A DNA stretch of 64,000 nucleotides, taken from NCBI RefSeq assembly GCF_023734775.1, contig NZ_AP025732.1, positions 5,578,501 through 5,642,500 on the forward strand. Direction: 5' to 3'. Within the stretch, counting starts at the first letter, position 1, and each line of letters opens with the position of its first letter. Both the position numbers and the translations under genes were made by a program. The notes beneath the pieces were generated by a model. That model did not search any database. It saw only the letters and a program-made list of their open reading frames with translations, and was not told the DNA's origin. This DNA comes from Nostoc cf. commune SO-36 (lineage in GTDB: Bacteria; Cyanobacteriota; Cyanobacteriia; Cyanobacteriales; Nostocaceae). Shown here piece after piece: positions 8,972 through 17,601 of this stretch.

Positions 8972-10075
8972 TTATTTAACTTTGGGTGAAAAAGCTGCAT
9001 ATTGCCCAGGTGTAAGCATCGCTTCTTTGACGTTAATTTGTTTGGGAATCAATTTCAATTCATAGAATTTATCAGCAACTTGCTGCTGAAGAGTAATTAA
9101 TTCTTGAGAGATTGGTGTGATGCCAAACTTTCTTCTGTTAGTAGTCTTTTTCATTGTTTCTAAATCAATGCCCAAAATGGGAGAGAGACTTGCAGCTACT
9201 TCATCTCGATGTTGATCAGACCATTGTTCAAAATTTTGGATTTCTTCTAGTAATGTCTTAATAATTTCTTGTTGTTGGCTAGCAAATTTTTGGCTGGCAA
9301 GGTAATATCCTCCCTGTTTATTAATTCCTGTGCCATCAATTAATACACGAGCATCGCCAGATTTCTCGGCTGCTGCGTAGAATGGGTCCCAAATTGACCA
9401 AGCATCAATACTACCTCTGACAAAAGCAGCCCGAGCATCCGCTGGTGGTAAATATATGGGTTGAATATCACTATATTTTAAACCATATTTTTCTAAAATT
9501 TGTACTAGCATATAATGGGCGCTAGAGCCTTTTTGCAAAGCAATCTTTTTCCCTTTGAGATCATTGACTGTTTTGATGGCAGAATTTTTGGAAACAAGAA
9601 TTGCTGAACTAGCAGGACTTGGGGCGATTCCTGCGATATATGTGATTGCAGTACCTCCTGCTTGGGCAAAAATTGGTGGCGATTCTCCAGTATGTCCTAA
9701 GTCAATACTGCCAACATTCATAGCTTCTAAAAGCTGTGGCCCAGCCGGAAATTCAATCCATTCAACAGATACACCTTCAGGTTGTAATCGCTTTTCTAAA
9801 AGCCCTTTACTTTTTAGGAGAATTGCTGATTTTTGATAGCCAAATCTGACTACTGATGCTTTGGTTTGAGTGGAATTATTGGCAGATACAGTTGTAGTAT
9901 TACTGGGATTATTTGCTGTACAAGCAGCAAATAGCAAGCTGAGGCATAAGCCAGTAATAAAAGTGCCAGTAATTTGTATAGGAACAATTGATAATAACCG
10001 GGTTTGACTAGCAAATCTAAAAATAACCCATTTTTGGCAATAGATTCTTATGCGCTTAAATAAAAAATTAAACAT
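8972..10075 (-). CDS. sulfonate-type ABC transporter substrate-binding lipoprotein (SsuA-like), copy 2
   Basis: A 367-residue paralogue of the protein at 6126. A long N-terminus is followed by a hydrophobic segment and lipobox LLFAAC near residue 52. Conserved blocks are VVRFGYQKSAILLKSKG, WIEFPAGPQLLEAMNVGSID, TGESPPIFAQAGGTAITYIA, IALQKGSSAHYMLVQILEKY and IDAWSIWDPFYAAAEKSG. It should capture sulfonates or a similar anion in the periplasm. No permease or ATPase genes are near. Operator site B lies 108 bp upstream of the ATG, and the nitroreductase follows in the same direction. Confidence 0.88.
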   Translation of the reverse strand: MFNFLFKRIRIYCQKWVIFRFASQTRLLSIVPIQITGTFITGLCLSLLFAACTANNPSNTTTVSANNSTQTKASVVRFGYQKSAILLKSKGLLEKRLQPEGVSVEWIEFPAGPQLLEAMNVGSIDLGHTGESPPIFAQAGGTAITYIAGIAPSPASSAILVSKNSAIKTVNDLKGKKIALQKGSSAHYMLVQILEKYGLKYSDIQPIYLPPADARAAFVRGSIDAWSIWDPFYAAAEKSGDARVLIDGTGINKQGGYYLASQKFASQQQEIIKTLLEEIQNFEQWSDQHRDEVAASLSPILGIDLETMKKTTNRRKFGITPISQELITLQQQVADKFYELKLIPKQINVKEAMLTPGQYAAFSPKVK

Positions 10076-10182
10076 TAATCTTTACCTCCTTTGTTAGGGA
10101 AAATGCTAAGTTTATTCATTGCCAGGATTGTTAGACCAAGTAAGTGATGATAATTTGGCTAAATTTATATGTCTACTTAATT

Positions 10183-10208
10183 TACACTAAGTCGGTCAAT
10201 TTACAGTA
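10183..10208. promoter_or_regulatory. 26-bp operator palindrome, site B (upstream of substrate-binding protein 2)
   Basis: Starts TACACTAAGTCG and ends CAATTTACAGTA around GT. It matches site A at 21 of 26 positions in the same spacing. Facing the minus-strand gene that starts at 10075, it lies in the promoter region. One arm is weaker than in site A. Confidence 0.65.
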
Positions 10209-11001
10209 TTTTATTTTTTATAACATAGTAGCATCCCATAAAAATTTTAGTAAATGAGTAGTTACAGCTATAAATTCAATCTCAAAATATAGTTGCTTGT
10301 GTTAACAAAATCTGGTATGTCAGCTTTTTAATACCAAATCGCAGTAAATTCGCAAAATTTCCGAATTTTACTAAAATTGCCACAGATTGACCTTTTTCGG
10401 CTCGATTCTCTGAAATAAAGCTTTTTGCAGATCGACAAGCTTTTACTATTTATTACAACTTAATTCAATCGGTTTTAACTTTTATTAAGATAGCTCTTGA
10501 TTTTTTGGAAAAAGTGTGTAAAGCTCTTTTATGTATAAACTCCGGTAACTTGACCAATAATTAGTAGTAAATATTAAAGTGCGATCGCAGTTTGCGTAGC
10601 GTTCCGCAGCAAAGGTGGGGTGTAAGCCCATCGCCCCAACTTTGGCGCTCTGTTCGCACACAGTCATCATTGCAACTTAGTGCTTTTTTGAGCAAAGCAC
10701 TAAGTTGCAATGTGTTGTACGGGGATGGATACCTTTTTGCAGTTGAGGTGGGTGCGAGAACGTCATGGATGGAATTTTTAAATCTAGGCGATCGTCGCAC
10801 CTGCTTTTTTACTTATCAACAAAGGTGTAAATATAAGCAGAAGCAATAGAGACATCGCATCTTCCTAATTTCCTATCTCCAATTCAAAAGGTAAAATGAC
10901 ATATCTGCATTATTTTTTGTCCGAATAATATCTGCAACCAAGTGCCCAGATGCACCCCTTAAAACTTACCGACAAAGCGACTGTTAAGGGAGTTATCAGC
11001 T
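10209..11001. other. long intergenic region without a supported gene
   Basis: About 800 bp between divergent genes. The short ORFs here have no family signature and are reading frames across repeats. The stretch is AT-rich from 10209 to 10560. It then holds a HIP1 octamer near 10582, a GC-richer repeat-like segment at 10580-10660, and the strong hairpin at 10668-10712. A ribosome-binding AAGGG lies at 10986-10990, ahead of the TTG start at 11002. Confidence 0.55.
10668..10712. repeat. perfect 19-bp inverted repeat
   Basis: CATTGCAACTTAGTGCTTT at 10668-10686 and its exact reverse complement at 10694-10712, separated by 7 bases. It is flanked by GC-richer sequence with HIP1-like motifs. No T-tract follows on either strand, so it is more like a dispersed hairpin or MITE remnant than a terminator. 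Confidence 0.7.
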
Positions 11002-11949
11002 TTGAAAATTATTCTACCAACAGACGTAGCCACGGAACTTGAAGCTCATCTACCTGATGACATAGTAGTTGTGCGTGTTGACAGCGAAGGCAACTTAGAT
11101 GGCGATGCTACAGATGCTGAGGTTTACTTTAGCTGGTTTTTCTTGAAACCAACAACATTGCATCGAGTCTTAGAATCTGCGCCGCAATTGCGTTGGCATC
11201 ATGCGCCAAATGCGGGTGTAAATCACATCATTACACCTAAATATATAGAACGCAACCTCATTTTGACTAACGGCGCGGGAGTTCACGCGATTCCCATTGC
11301 CGAATTCGTCATTGCCTATATGCTTTCCTATGCCAAACAACTATCCAAATTACACCAACAACAGACTCAACACCGTTGGCAAAAAGGTCTGCCAATTCAA
11401 GAATTGCTAGATAAAACCTTATTAATTATCGGTGCAGGGGGAATTGGGCAAGAAATTGCTTCCCGTGCTAAAGCTTTTGGGATGCGGATTTTTGGAAGTC
11501 GTCGTCACCCGCAACCACTACCTAACTTTGACAAAGTAGTGGGTGCAGATGAATGGAAAGCACTCTTGGGCGAAGCTGACTATGTTGTAATTGCCACACC
11601 TTTGACTTGGGATACTAAAGGCATGATCGATGCTGAGGTACTGCGCTTGATGCGTAAGAGTGCTTATTTAATTAATATTGCTCGTGGTGCAATTGTAGAT
11701 GAATTTGCACTGGTTAAAGCCTTAGAAGATGGTGAAATTGCCGGAGCTGCAATAGATACTGTGTTTACAGAACCATTACCAGCAGAAAGTCCATTGTGGT
11801 CTTTGCCTAATGTTTTTATTACACCCCACTGTTCTGGTAATTCTCCCAGAGTTAAGGAGCGATCGCTAGCTCTGTTCCTAGATAATTTCACACGTTATCA
11901 CCAAGGACAACCTCTGCGTAACATCGTAGATCAAACAGTAGGTTATTAA
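11002..11949 (+). CDS. D-2-hydroxyacid dehydrogenase
   Basis: A 315-residue NAD(P)-dependent D-isomer-specific 2-hydroxyacid dehydrogenase. The Rossmann motif is LLIIGAGGIGQEIASRAKAFG near residue 145. The catalytic triad appears as Arg in LINIARGAIVDE, Glu in DTVFTEPLP and His in ITPHCSGNS. The family reduces 2-keto acids or oxidises D-2-hydroxyacids in the cytoplasm. The start is TTG (MKIILPTDVATELEAHLP) with AAGGG 11 bases upstream; no ATG fits the N-terminus. Neighbouring oxygenase and aldolase genes suggest use in breakdown of organic acids. Confidence 0.87.
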   Translation: MKIILPTDVATELEAHLPDDIVVVRVDSEGNLDGDATDAEVYFSWFFLKPTTLHRVLESAPQLRWHHAPNAGVNHIITPKYIERNLILTNGAGVHAIPIAEFVIAYMLSYAKQLSKLHQQQTQHRWQKGLPIQELLDKTLLIIGAGGIGQEIASRAKAFGMRIFGSRRHPQPLPNFDKVVGADEWKALLGEADYVVIATPLTWDTKGMIDAEVLRLMRKSAYLINIARGAIVDEFALVKALEDGEIAGAAIDTVFTEPLPAESPLWSLPNVFITPHCSGNSPRVKERSLALFLDNFTRYHQGQPLRNIVDQTVGY

Positions 11950-11966
11950 TTCATTTGGACTACTCT

Positions 11967-12189
11967 GATGATTCCTCTCTCACAGTCCAGATCACAACAA
12001 ATCAGTAGCCTCTTAGTGACAACACTTCTGATTCGCGGTTTTGACCCTGTGGAAGATGCGTAGACGCGTTGGCGTAGCCTCTCGTAGAGAAGCGGCTTGT
12101 CGTCAGACATCGCCTACGGTCGAGATGTGATTCCGTTGGTAAAAAAAGAGGTGCAGCGAAGAGAACAACAAACAGTCACTGTTGCCTAG
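11967..12189 (+). pseudogene. C-terminal relic of an LLM-type flavin monooxygenase, interrupted by a short repeat
   Basis: The frame from 11967 reads MIPLSQSRSQQISSLLVTTL then LIRGFDPVEDA. A repeat-like stretch at about 12057-12112 (GTAGACGCG...CTCGTAGAGAAGCGGC...) breaks it. The frame then resumes with YGRDVIPLVKKEVQRREQQ and stops at 12189. RGFDP-x(n)-YGRDVIPLV is the C-terminal signature of LLM flavin-dependent oxidoreductases. Only the last 55 or so residues survive. It marks a third lost enzyme of the island. Confidence 0.6.
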
Positions 12190-12223
12190 ATTGAAAGAAG
12201 AGAAATCTAAAATCCAAAATCTT

Positions 12224-12632
12224 ATGCCTCACACAACTGCTCTCGAACCTCTAGAAACAGACCAATGGTTTGTTGATAGTCCTGAATTCTCTGAGTTTGT
12301 AGCTACTGCCAAAGAAATTATTGCTACCACAAATCATAATCGCATAAAAACCCTCGATATCCTTGAACCCTATTTTGCCGCCCTACTCCAGAAACGGGAT
12401 TGGCTACCAGAACATTTTGCTCAACCAAATCTTGAAGGTGGTTTGGGTGGTGGTATCGGACAATGGTTGCTGTATCGTTCTCAAGAGTTAACTATTTTTA
12501 GTTTAGTGATTCCTCCTAATTCCATCACTCCTATTCACGACCATTTATCTTGGGGACTTGTTGGGTTGTATCAAGGCAAACAAGAAGAAACTGTGTACCG
12601 TCGCTTAGATAAGGGTCAATTAGAAGGATTTG
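12224..12632 (+). pseudogene. cysteine dioxygenase-like cupin, 5' part (split by IS)
   Basis: The first 136 codons of a cysteine-dioxygenase-type cupin, starting MPHTTALEPLETDQWFVDSP. The metal-binding H-x-H is visible in PNSITPIHDHLSWGLVGLY, followed by KQEETVYRRLD. The frame is interrupted at 12633 by an ISAzo13 element and resumes in phase at 13956-14182. Removing the element and one TTG duplicate restores an ORF of about 210 residues, the normal family length. Such proteins oxidise thiols such as cysteine or mercaptopropionate to sulfinates, which fits the sulfur theme. Confidence 0.82.
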
Positions 12633-13955
12633 GGGACTTGCAAGAAAATAAAATACCAGCCATTCTAGAAGAGAAGAAGCGGTGAACTGTCCGCGCCTAG
12701 TTTAAATATCTAGAATGGGAATCCCTCAATTCATGCTCACCGACACCATCAAATCGACCTTTAAAGATGCAGCACAGAAACTGACTAGCAATCGCAAACG
12801 AGATTTCATGGCAAAAGTTACCGAAGATTACTTCGATAGTTCAGCACGCATTGCAGAAACCGTTATGGGATGGAATCGCCAGAGTGTGCAACTCGGCTTG
12901 CATGAAAGGCGGACGGGGATAGTCTGTGTAGAGAATTATCAGGCAAGGGGACGACACAATAGTATTGAGGTATTGCCCAACTTAGAAGCAGATATTCGTT
13001 CATTGGTGGATGCTCAAGCTCAAGCCGACCCTAAATTTCAATCGACCTTTCTGTATGCCCGCATTAGTGCCAGAGCAGTAAGAGAAGCATTAGTAAGTGT
13101 TCATGGCTATAACGAGAGCGAATTGCCATCTCGTCAAACTTGTGGAGAAATTCTCAATCGCTTAGGGTATCGCCTAAAAAAACACAAAAAACGAAACCCT
13201 TGAAAAAGATTCCGCAAACTGATGCCATTTTCGAGAATGTGTTCCGGGAGAATCAGGCATCAGATGAAAACCCCAAATCGTTGCGAGTGTCTATAGATAC
13301 TAAAGCTAAGGTGAAGATTGGCAACCTTTCTAGAGGCGGTAAAGCTCGGACAATGGAGGCGAAAGCTGCTGATGACCACGATACACAGTGGTCATCAGTC
13401 TTAGTTCCCTTTGGCATTCTCAATACACATAATGACCAGCTATCGATTTACTTGGGTCAGTCGGCGGAAACCAGTGATTTTATCGTCGATTGTTTAACCG
13501 CTTGGTGGCATGAGAATCAACACAATTACCTGGAACTTGATGAGTGGGTGATTGATCTTGATGGCGGTGCCGCTACTCGCAGTAACCGCACACAATTTAT
13601 CAAACGCATGGTTGAGTTGTCTTGTGCAATTAATTTAAAAATTCGACTGATTTATTATCCCCCTTACCATAGCAAGTACAATCCAATAGAGCGGTGTTGG
13701 GCTGCCTTGGAGAACTATTGGAATGGTGCGATTTTAGATTCTGTTGCCGCCGCAGCACAATGGGCCGCCAATATGACTTGGAAAGGAATTGCTCCCATTG
13801 TACATCTGGTTCAAACCACATATCACAAAGGAATCAAGGTTCTCTCGCAAGAGTTAGAACAATACCAACCCCAATGGCAGCGTTCTGAAACATTACCCAA
13901 ATGGGATATTACTATTGTCCCTGTTTAGCTGGTACTTTATTTTCTTGCAAGTCCC
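12633..13955. mobile_element. ISAzo13-family insertion sequence, copy 2
   Basis: Terminal inverted repeats start GGGACTTGCAAGAAAATAAA at 12633 and the reverse complement ends at 13955; they match over about 28 bp with one mismatch. A 3-bp direct repeat TTG flanks it (12630-12632 and 13956-13958). It carries one transposase in two frames. The ends differ from copy 1 (4346-5662), so they are different elements of the same family. The exact target duplication and intact flanking frame indicate a recent insertion. Confidence 0.87.
12715..13928 (+). CDS. ISAzo13-family transposase, two frames joined at an A7 run
   Basis: The first frame (12715-13203) gives the N-terminal half, including MGWNRQSVQLGLHERRTG and YNESELPSRQTCGEILNRLG. 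The second frame, from about 13176 to 13928, gives KPLKKIPQTDAIF, DLDGGAATRSNRTQF and YYPPYHSKYNPIERCWAALE. The switch is -1 and occurs at CTAAAAAAAC (A7 at 13176-13182), where copy 1 has one continuous frame. The A-AAA-AAA heptamer is a plausible programmed frameshift or slippage site; a plain deletion is the alternative. The joined product would be about 400 residues. Confidence 0.8.
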
Positions 13956-14182
13956 TTGCTCAGTTAGAAATTGTTGGTGCGTATCAAGTAAAACGTGGTG
14001 ATATTTACCGTTTGTTGCCTCCTGATGGAGATATTCACTCTGTGAAAGCCACTACGGTATTTGCGCCAGCCATCTCAATTCATGTTATGGGAAATGATAC
14101 TGGCAGCATTTTGAGAAATAAGTATAATCCAGAACAACAAAGTATTCAGTCTTTTCGCTCTGGGTACTCCAATGCGCCTTAA
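13956..14182 (+). pseudogene. cysteine dioxygenase-like cupin, 3' part
   Basis: Continues the gene begun at 12224 in the same phase: AQLEIVGAYQVKRGDIYRLL, PPDGDIHSVKATTVFAPAIS and IHVMGNDTGSILRNKYNP, ending SGYSNAP. GDIHSV supplies the third metal-ligand His, and SIHVMGNDTG is a typical C-terminal strand. No start codon or promoter of its own. Confidence 0.82.
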
Positions 14183-14314
14183 CAAAAATCGGCGTGAATC
14201 CCTTCTCTTCAAGGGATGAGAAGAATAGCCGCCCGCCGATTTGGTCATTAGTCATTTGTCCTTAGTCATTGCTACTAATGACCAAGACTATTACGAATTA
14301 CGAATTAATAAAAT

Positions 14315-15076
14315 ATGCCAAAATTCGACAGACCTCAACCGCCAGTCTTTGAACGAGTCGAAGATGAACGCCTTTACCGTAAACAACACTTAGCTGCGGC
14401 TTTTCGCTTATTTGGCCGTTTTGGCTTCAGTGAAGGAATAGCAGGACATATTACAGCCCGTGACCCAGAATTTACTGACCATTTTTGGGTTAACCCCTTG
14501 GGGAAATACTTCGGTCATATCCGTGTTTCTGACCTCATTTTGGTGGATAGTCATGGGGAAGTTGTTAAAGGGAACGCGCCTGTGAATCGGGCAGCTTTTG
14601 CGATTCATTCCCAGATTCATGAGGCGCGTCCTGATATAGTGGCGGCGGCTCACGCTCATTCTCTTTATGGTAAATCTTGGTCAAGTCTGGGTCGTCTACT
14701 TGATCCTTTAACTCAAGATGCTTGTATCTTTTATCAAGACCATGCCCTATTTGATGACTACAAAGGTGTTGTCTTAGATACTTCTGAGGGGAAAAGAATT
14801 GCTGAAGCTTTGGGGGATAAGAAAGCTGTGATCCTGAAAAATCATGGATTTTTAACTGCGGGGTCAACAGTCGATGCAGCTGCTTGGTGGTATATCTCCT
14901 TTGAACGTTCATCTCAAGCGCAACTTTTAGCAGAAGCAGCAGGTAAACCTGTTCCTATTGACGATGAAATTGCGACGTTAACACACAGTCAGGTGGGAAC
15001 TGATTCTAGGGGTTGGTTTAGCTTTCAGCCACTCTATGAAAGGATTATCGAGGAAGAACCAGATTTGCTGAACTAA
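14315..15076 (+). CDS. class II aldolase/adducin family protein
   Basis: A 253-residue class II aldolase fold protein. The order is LAAAFRLFGRFGFSEGIAGH, ITARDPEFTDHFWVNPLGKY, AHAHSLYGKSWSSLG with the zinc-binding H-x-H, and VILKNHGFLTAGSTVDAAAW with the third zinc His. Relatives include fuculose- and ribulose-phosphate aldolases and uncharacterised decarboxylases. Cytoplasmic. It lies between the split dioxygenase and the acyl-CoA dehydrogenase, all on the plus strand. Substrate unknown. Confidence 0.87.
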   Translation: MPKFDRPQPPVFERVEDERLYRKQHLAAAFRLFGRFGFSEGIAGHITARDPEFTDHFWVNPLGKYFGHIRVSDLILVDSHGEVVKGNAPVNRAAFAIHSQIHEARPDIVAAAHAHSLYGKSWSSLGRLLDPLTQDACIFYQDHALFDDYKGVVLDTSEGKRIAEALGDKKAVILKNHGFLTAGSTVDAAAWWYISFERSSQAQLLAEAAGKPVPIDDEIATLTHSQVGTDSRGWFSFQPLYERIIEEEPDLLN

Positions 15077-15128
15077 TTTTCTCTGTCGATTATAAAAAAC
15101 TTAAACATGGTGGGAATCTCATCTCAAG

Positions 15129-15392
15129 GAATGGTCGAAGAGTTACCCCGATAACATCAAAGTTGAGGAAGCGATCGTTTACCAGGATGCCATAGAAGGA
15201 CAACAACAGCGTCCTCCAGGATTACTTCCTGTTTCTGATAAAGCGATAAGCCTGACGGCATAGCTAGCGCTTACCGCATCTCAACAACAGGTTGCTGATA
15301 CTTTTTTCCAAGCGGGTGTAATTCCTTCACAAGTTGATGTCAAACAACTATGGGACAGTAGTTTTAATGAAGATATCGCCAAATGCAATTAG
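15129..15392 (+). pseudogene. C-terminal relic of a third sulfonate-type substrate-binding protein
   Basis: The frame reads EWSKSYPDNIKVEEAIVYQD, LLPVSDKAISLTA, an in-frame TAG, then ASQQQVADTFFQAGVIPSQ and VDVKQLWDSSFNEDIAKCN before the stop at 15392. The S-x-QQQVADTF-x(5)-IP-QVDVK pattern matches the C-termini of the intact proteins at 6126 and 8972. A short insertion (about 15247-15275, AAGCCTGACGGC...) carries the internal stop. The N-terminal two thirds are gone. Confidence 0.65.
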
Positions 15393-15423
15393 CACTGTCT
15401 CCAGTAGGTAGGAATTGAGCAAA

Positions 15424-16191
15424 ATGTCACAATCACCTGTTTTAGAAGCTAATACAGCAGTATCTGTTGATTTGTTTAAGCTTGCCGAGTCGCTGGCGGC
15501 TGATTTTGCCACTCGTGCAGCCATCCACGATCGCGACAGTTCTTTCCCTTTTGAGAATTTTCAGGCTCTCCACCAAGCACAACTGTTAAGTCTCACAGTT
15601 CCCAGAGAATTTGGTGGACAAGATGCAGGGTACTCTACCGTCTGTCAAGTAATTGAAAAGATAGCCAGTGGTGATGCTTCTACAGCTTTGGTGTTGACCA
15701 TGCACTACTTACAACATAGTAATGCAGCCCGGACTCGTCGTTGGCATCCCGCAGTTTATGAGCGGCTGTGTCGGGAGTCAGTTACAGGTATTGCTTTACT
15801 CAATGCTGCCCGTGTGGAACCAGAATTAGGTACACCCGCTAGAGGTGGATTACCAGCCACAATTGCCAAACAAACAGATAGTGGCTGGCTGATAACTGGT
15901 CACAAGCAATACACTACGGGCAGTCCGATCTTAAGTTATTTCGTCGTTTGGGCGCAGACAGATGAAGAGGAACCACGAGTAGGTAGTTTTCTTGTCTCGC
16001 GTGACCTTTCTGGTGTGAGGATTATCGAAACTTGGGATCATTTAGGGATGCGAGCTACTGGTAGCCACGACCTAATTTTAGAAGATGTCTTGATTCCTCA
16101 AGAATACGCTTTAGATGTGCATCCTCTGAACACTTTTTTAGCACCAGACCCTCTAAAATTAGCAGGTGGTAGTTTGTGGTTGAGTGCATAG
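15424..16191 (+). pseudogene. acyl-CoA dehydrogenase / DszC-SfnB-like flavoprotein, C-terminus lost at IS630 junction
   Basis: Native sequence from ATG 15424 runs about 235 residues: VPREFGGQDAGYSTVCQVIE, ASTALVLTMHYLQH, SGWLITGHKQYTTGSPI, FLVSRDLSGVRIIETWDHLG and MRATGSHDLILEDVLIP. This is the acyl-CoA dehydrogenase N- and middle-domain pattern. The closest subgroup by feel is the DszC/SfnB type, which are flavin-dependent sulfur-compound monooxygenases. After YALDVHP the sequence no longer matches and a stop at 16191 follows, at the edge of a truncated IS630. The C-terminal helical domain (about 150 residues) is missing. Confidence 0.8.
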
Positions 16192-16928
16192 AAAATATTT
16201 CCCTCACCTTTTTTAATAAAAAAACATACCCGCTTTCGATCTCCCTCTCGAATTCCTCCCATCACATTTACCCGGCCACGCCGTCGTTGTCCTGTAAGAT
16301 TTTTGCGTTTTCCCCGCTTACCCCAATTCTTCCGACGTATTACCCGTAAACTGAAACCGCTCTCGTCCCAAAACCACACCTGCATCCGCTCTGGCTGCTC
16401 TCTTGCTATTGCCAAATATTGGGCAAGTTTATCTTGGAATTCTGCTCTAATTAGAGGATCTTGTTTATCTTCTAAATCATACTTAGCCCAAATATAACTA
16501 TACTTTTTTCGCTTTAATATCCTCCTAACTTGAGAACTACTTAAATCAATTCCTGTTTGTTCTGTTAAATATGTTGCTAATCTTTCTGCTGTCCATCGAC
16601 CAAATTCATAACCAAAATCTGATGGTTCTATATCAACTGTTTTTAATAACAGTTCAATATATTCAGGCGTGGCTTTTCGGTTATGCTCATACTCTCGTTT
16701 ATTATGTAAACTTTCTAGGTTATCTGGATCTCCATGCATACACCAATATGCAACAGTTCTGGGGGAACAACCTAGAAATCTAGAAATTTCTTGTTGTGTT
16801 CTGCCATCGTTTTGGAGCAGAATAATTAAAATTCTTTCCCTTACGTGCGGTAGTTCGCTCTCCTTAAGAGCCTGCTGTAACTGAGTAACTTGTTCTAAAA
16901 TTAAAAAGTTTTTGGCTGGTGGTGGCAT
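16098..16928 (-). pseudogene. IS630-family transposase, C-terminus deleted
   Basis: N-terminal helix-turn-helix residues GRTQQEISRFLGCSPRTVAY are followed by the winged-helix linker ATYLTEQTGIDLSSSQVRRI and the first catalytic Asp in MQVWFWDESGFSLRVIRR. The match ends near VCFFIKKGEG at about 16195; the rest of the frame is antisense to the neighbouring dehydrogenase. The second Asp and the Glu of the DDE triad are absent, so it is inactive. Confidence 0.8.
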
Positions 16929-16980
16929 ACTTTTTTCAATCGGCTCTGCATTTATATATTATGCAGCTTAAATGCTGATT
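16190..16980. mobile_element. IS630-family element, left end deleted
   Basis: The element carries the 5' two thirds of an IS630 transposase on the minus strand. Its right end lies near 16980, where AGCTAATCAGCATTTAAGC (minus strand) meets the TauE-like frame. The left end and the transposase 3' part are missing. Both flanking genes are cut at their 3' ends. Limits are approximate because no second inverted repeat remains. Confidence 0.7.
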
Positions 16981-17254
16981 AGCTTATCCCTACTCCCAAC
17001 AAAGAACCAGGAACACTCCCCAAAGCCAGCCATTTAACTACTTCTCTATCGAGGGTTTCTTGCTGCCAATGTTTGATGCTACCAACGACTTTCATTAACG
17101 TCGCTGCCACTACATCAGAACTTATTGCTACAGCAGGTGGTACTTGAAAAATAAAAATCAACATTGGAGTGATGAGAGAAGCACCACCAATTCCTGTCAG
17201 ACCAACAATAATACCAACTAGAAAGCTGAAGAGAGGCAATAATAAAAAATCCAT
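16979..17254 (-). pseudogene. TauE/SafE-family membrane transporter, N-terminal fragment
   Basis: MDFLLLPLFSFLVGIIVGLT starts the first membrane helix. GIGGASLITPMLIFIF is the conserved loop-helix of the TauE/SafE (sulfite/organosulfonate exporter) family, and WLALGSVPGSLLGVGI is the second motif. Full proteins have about 250 residues and 7-8 helices; this one stops after 91 at the IS630 end. Operator site C lies 135 bp upstream, tying the gene to the binding-protein regulon. Probably non-functional. Confidence 0.78.
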
Positions 17255-17388
17255 ACTCCTGTCCTTAACCGGGGTTTTGCAAATGCGTCTTGGTTTAACT
17301 GAAACTAAAAGACTGGTTGTAACGCTGGTGTGCAGAACGTTTCATGTAACTGCAAGTTTTGAATGGCTGCTGAAAAAATCTCATCAAA

Positions 17389-17414
17389 TACTAAATACTG
17401 ACCGACTTACCGTA
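17389..17414. promoter_or_regulatory. 26-bp operator palindrome, site C (upstream of TauE/SafE fragment)
   Basis: Reads TACTAAATACTG-AC-CGACTTACCGTA on the plus strand. The right half CTTACCGTA is identical to the arm of site A; overall 19 of 26 positions match the reverse complement of site A. The left half is degenerate. It lies between the divergent TauE-like fragment and the PAP2 gene, so it could act on either. Confidence 0.6.
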
Positions 17415-17601
17415 TTTTAAAATCAAAAATAGTAAAAGTCTATGTTTTTGCAAAGTGATGCAAAACTAATGTATAAATAAACACAAGAAAATAAATAATT
17501 TTTTCTAAAAACGATTAATAACAAAGATTTTGATTTCAGTAAGAAGAATATAGTAGTATTTCAAAAAACTACATTAATAACAAGCTTCTGCCGTACTTAA
17601 T

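Noticed and set aside
6126..10075. Complete sulfonate ABC transporter
   Set aside because: Only binding proteins are present; no permease or ATPase of the SsuBC type was found on either strand.
10592..10849. 85-residue ORF in the 10-kb gap
   Set aside because: It crosses the 19-bp hairpin and repeat sequence; no family signature.
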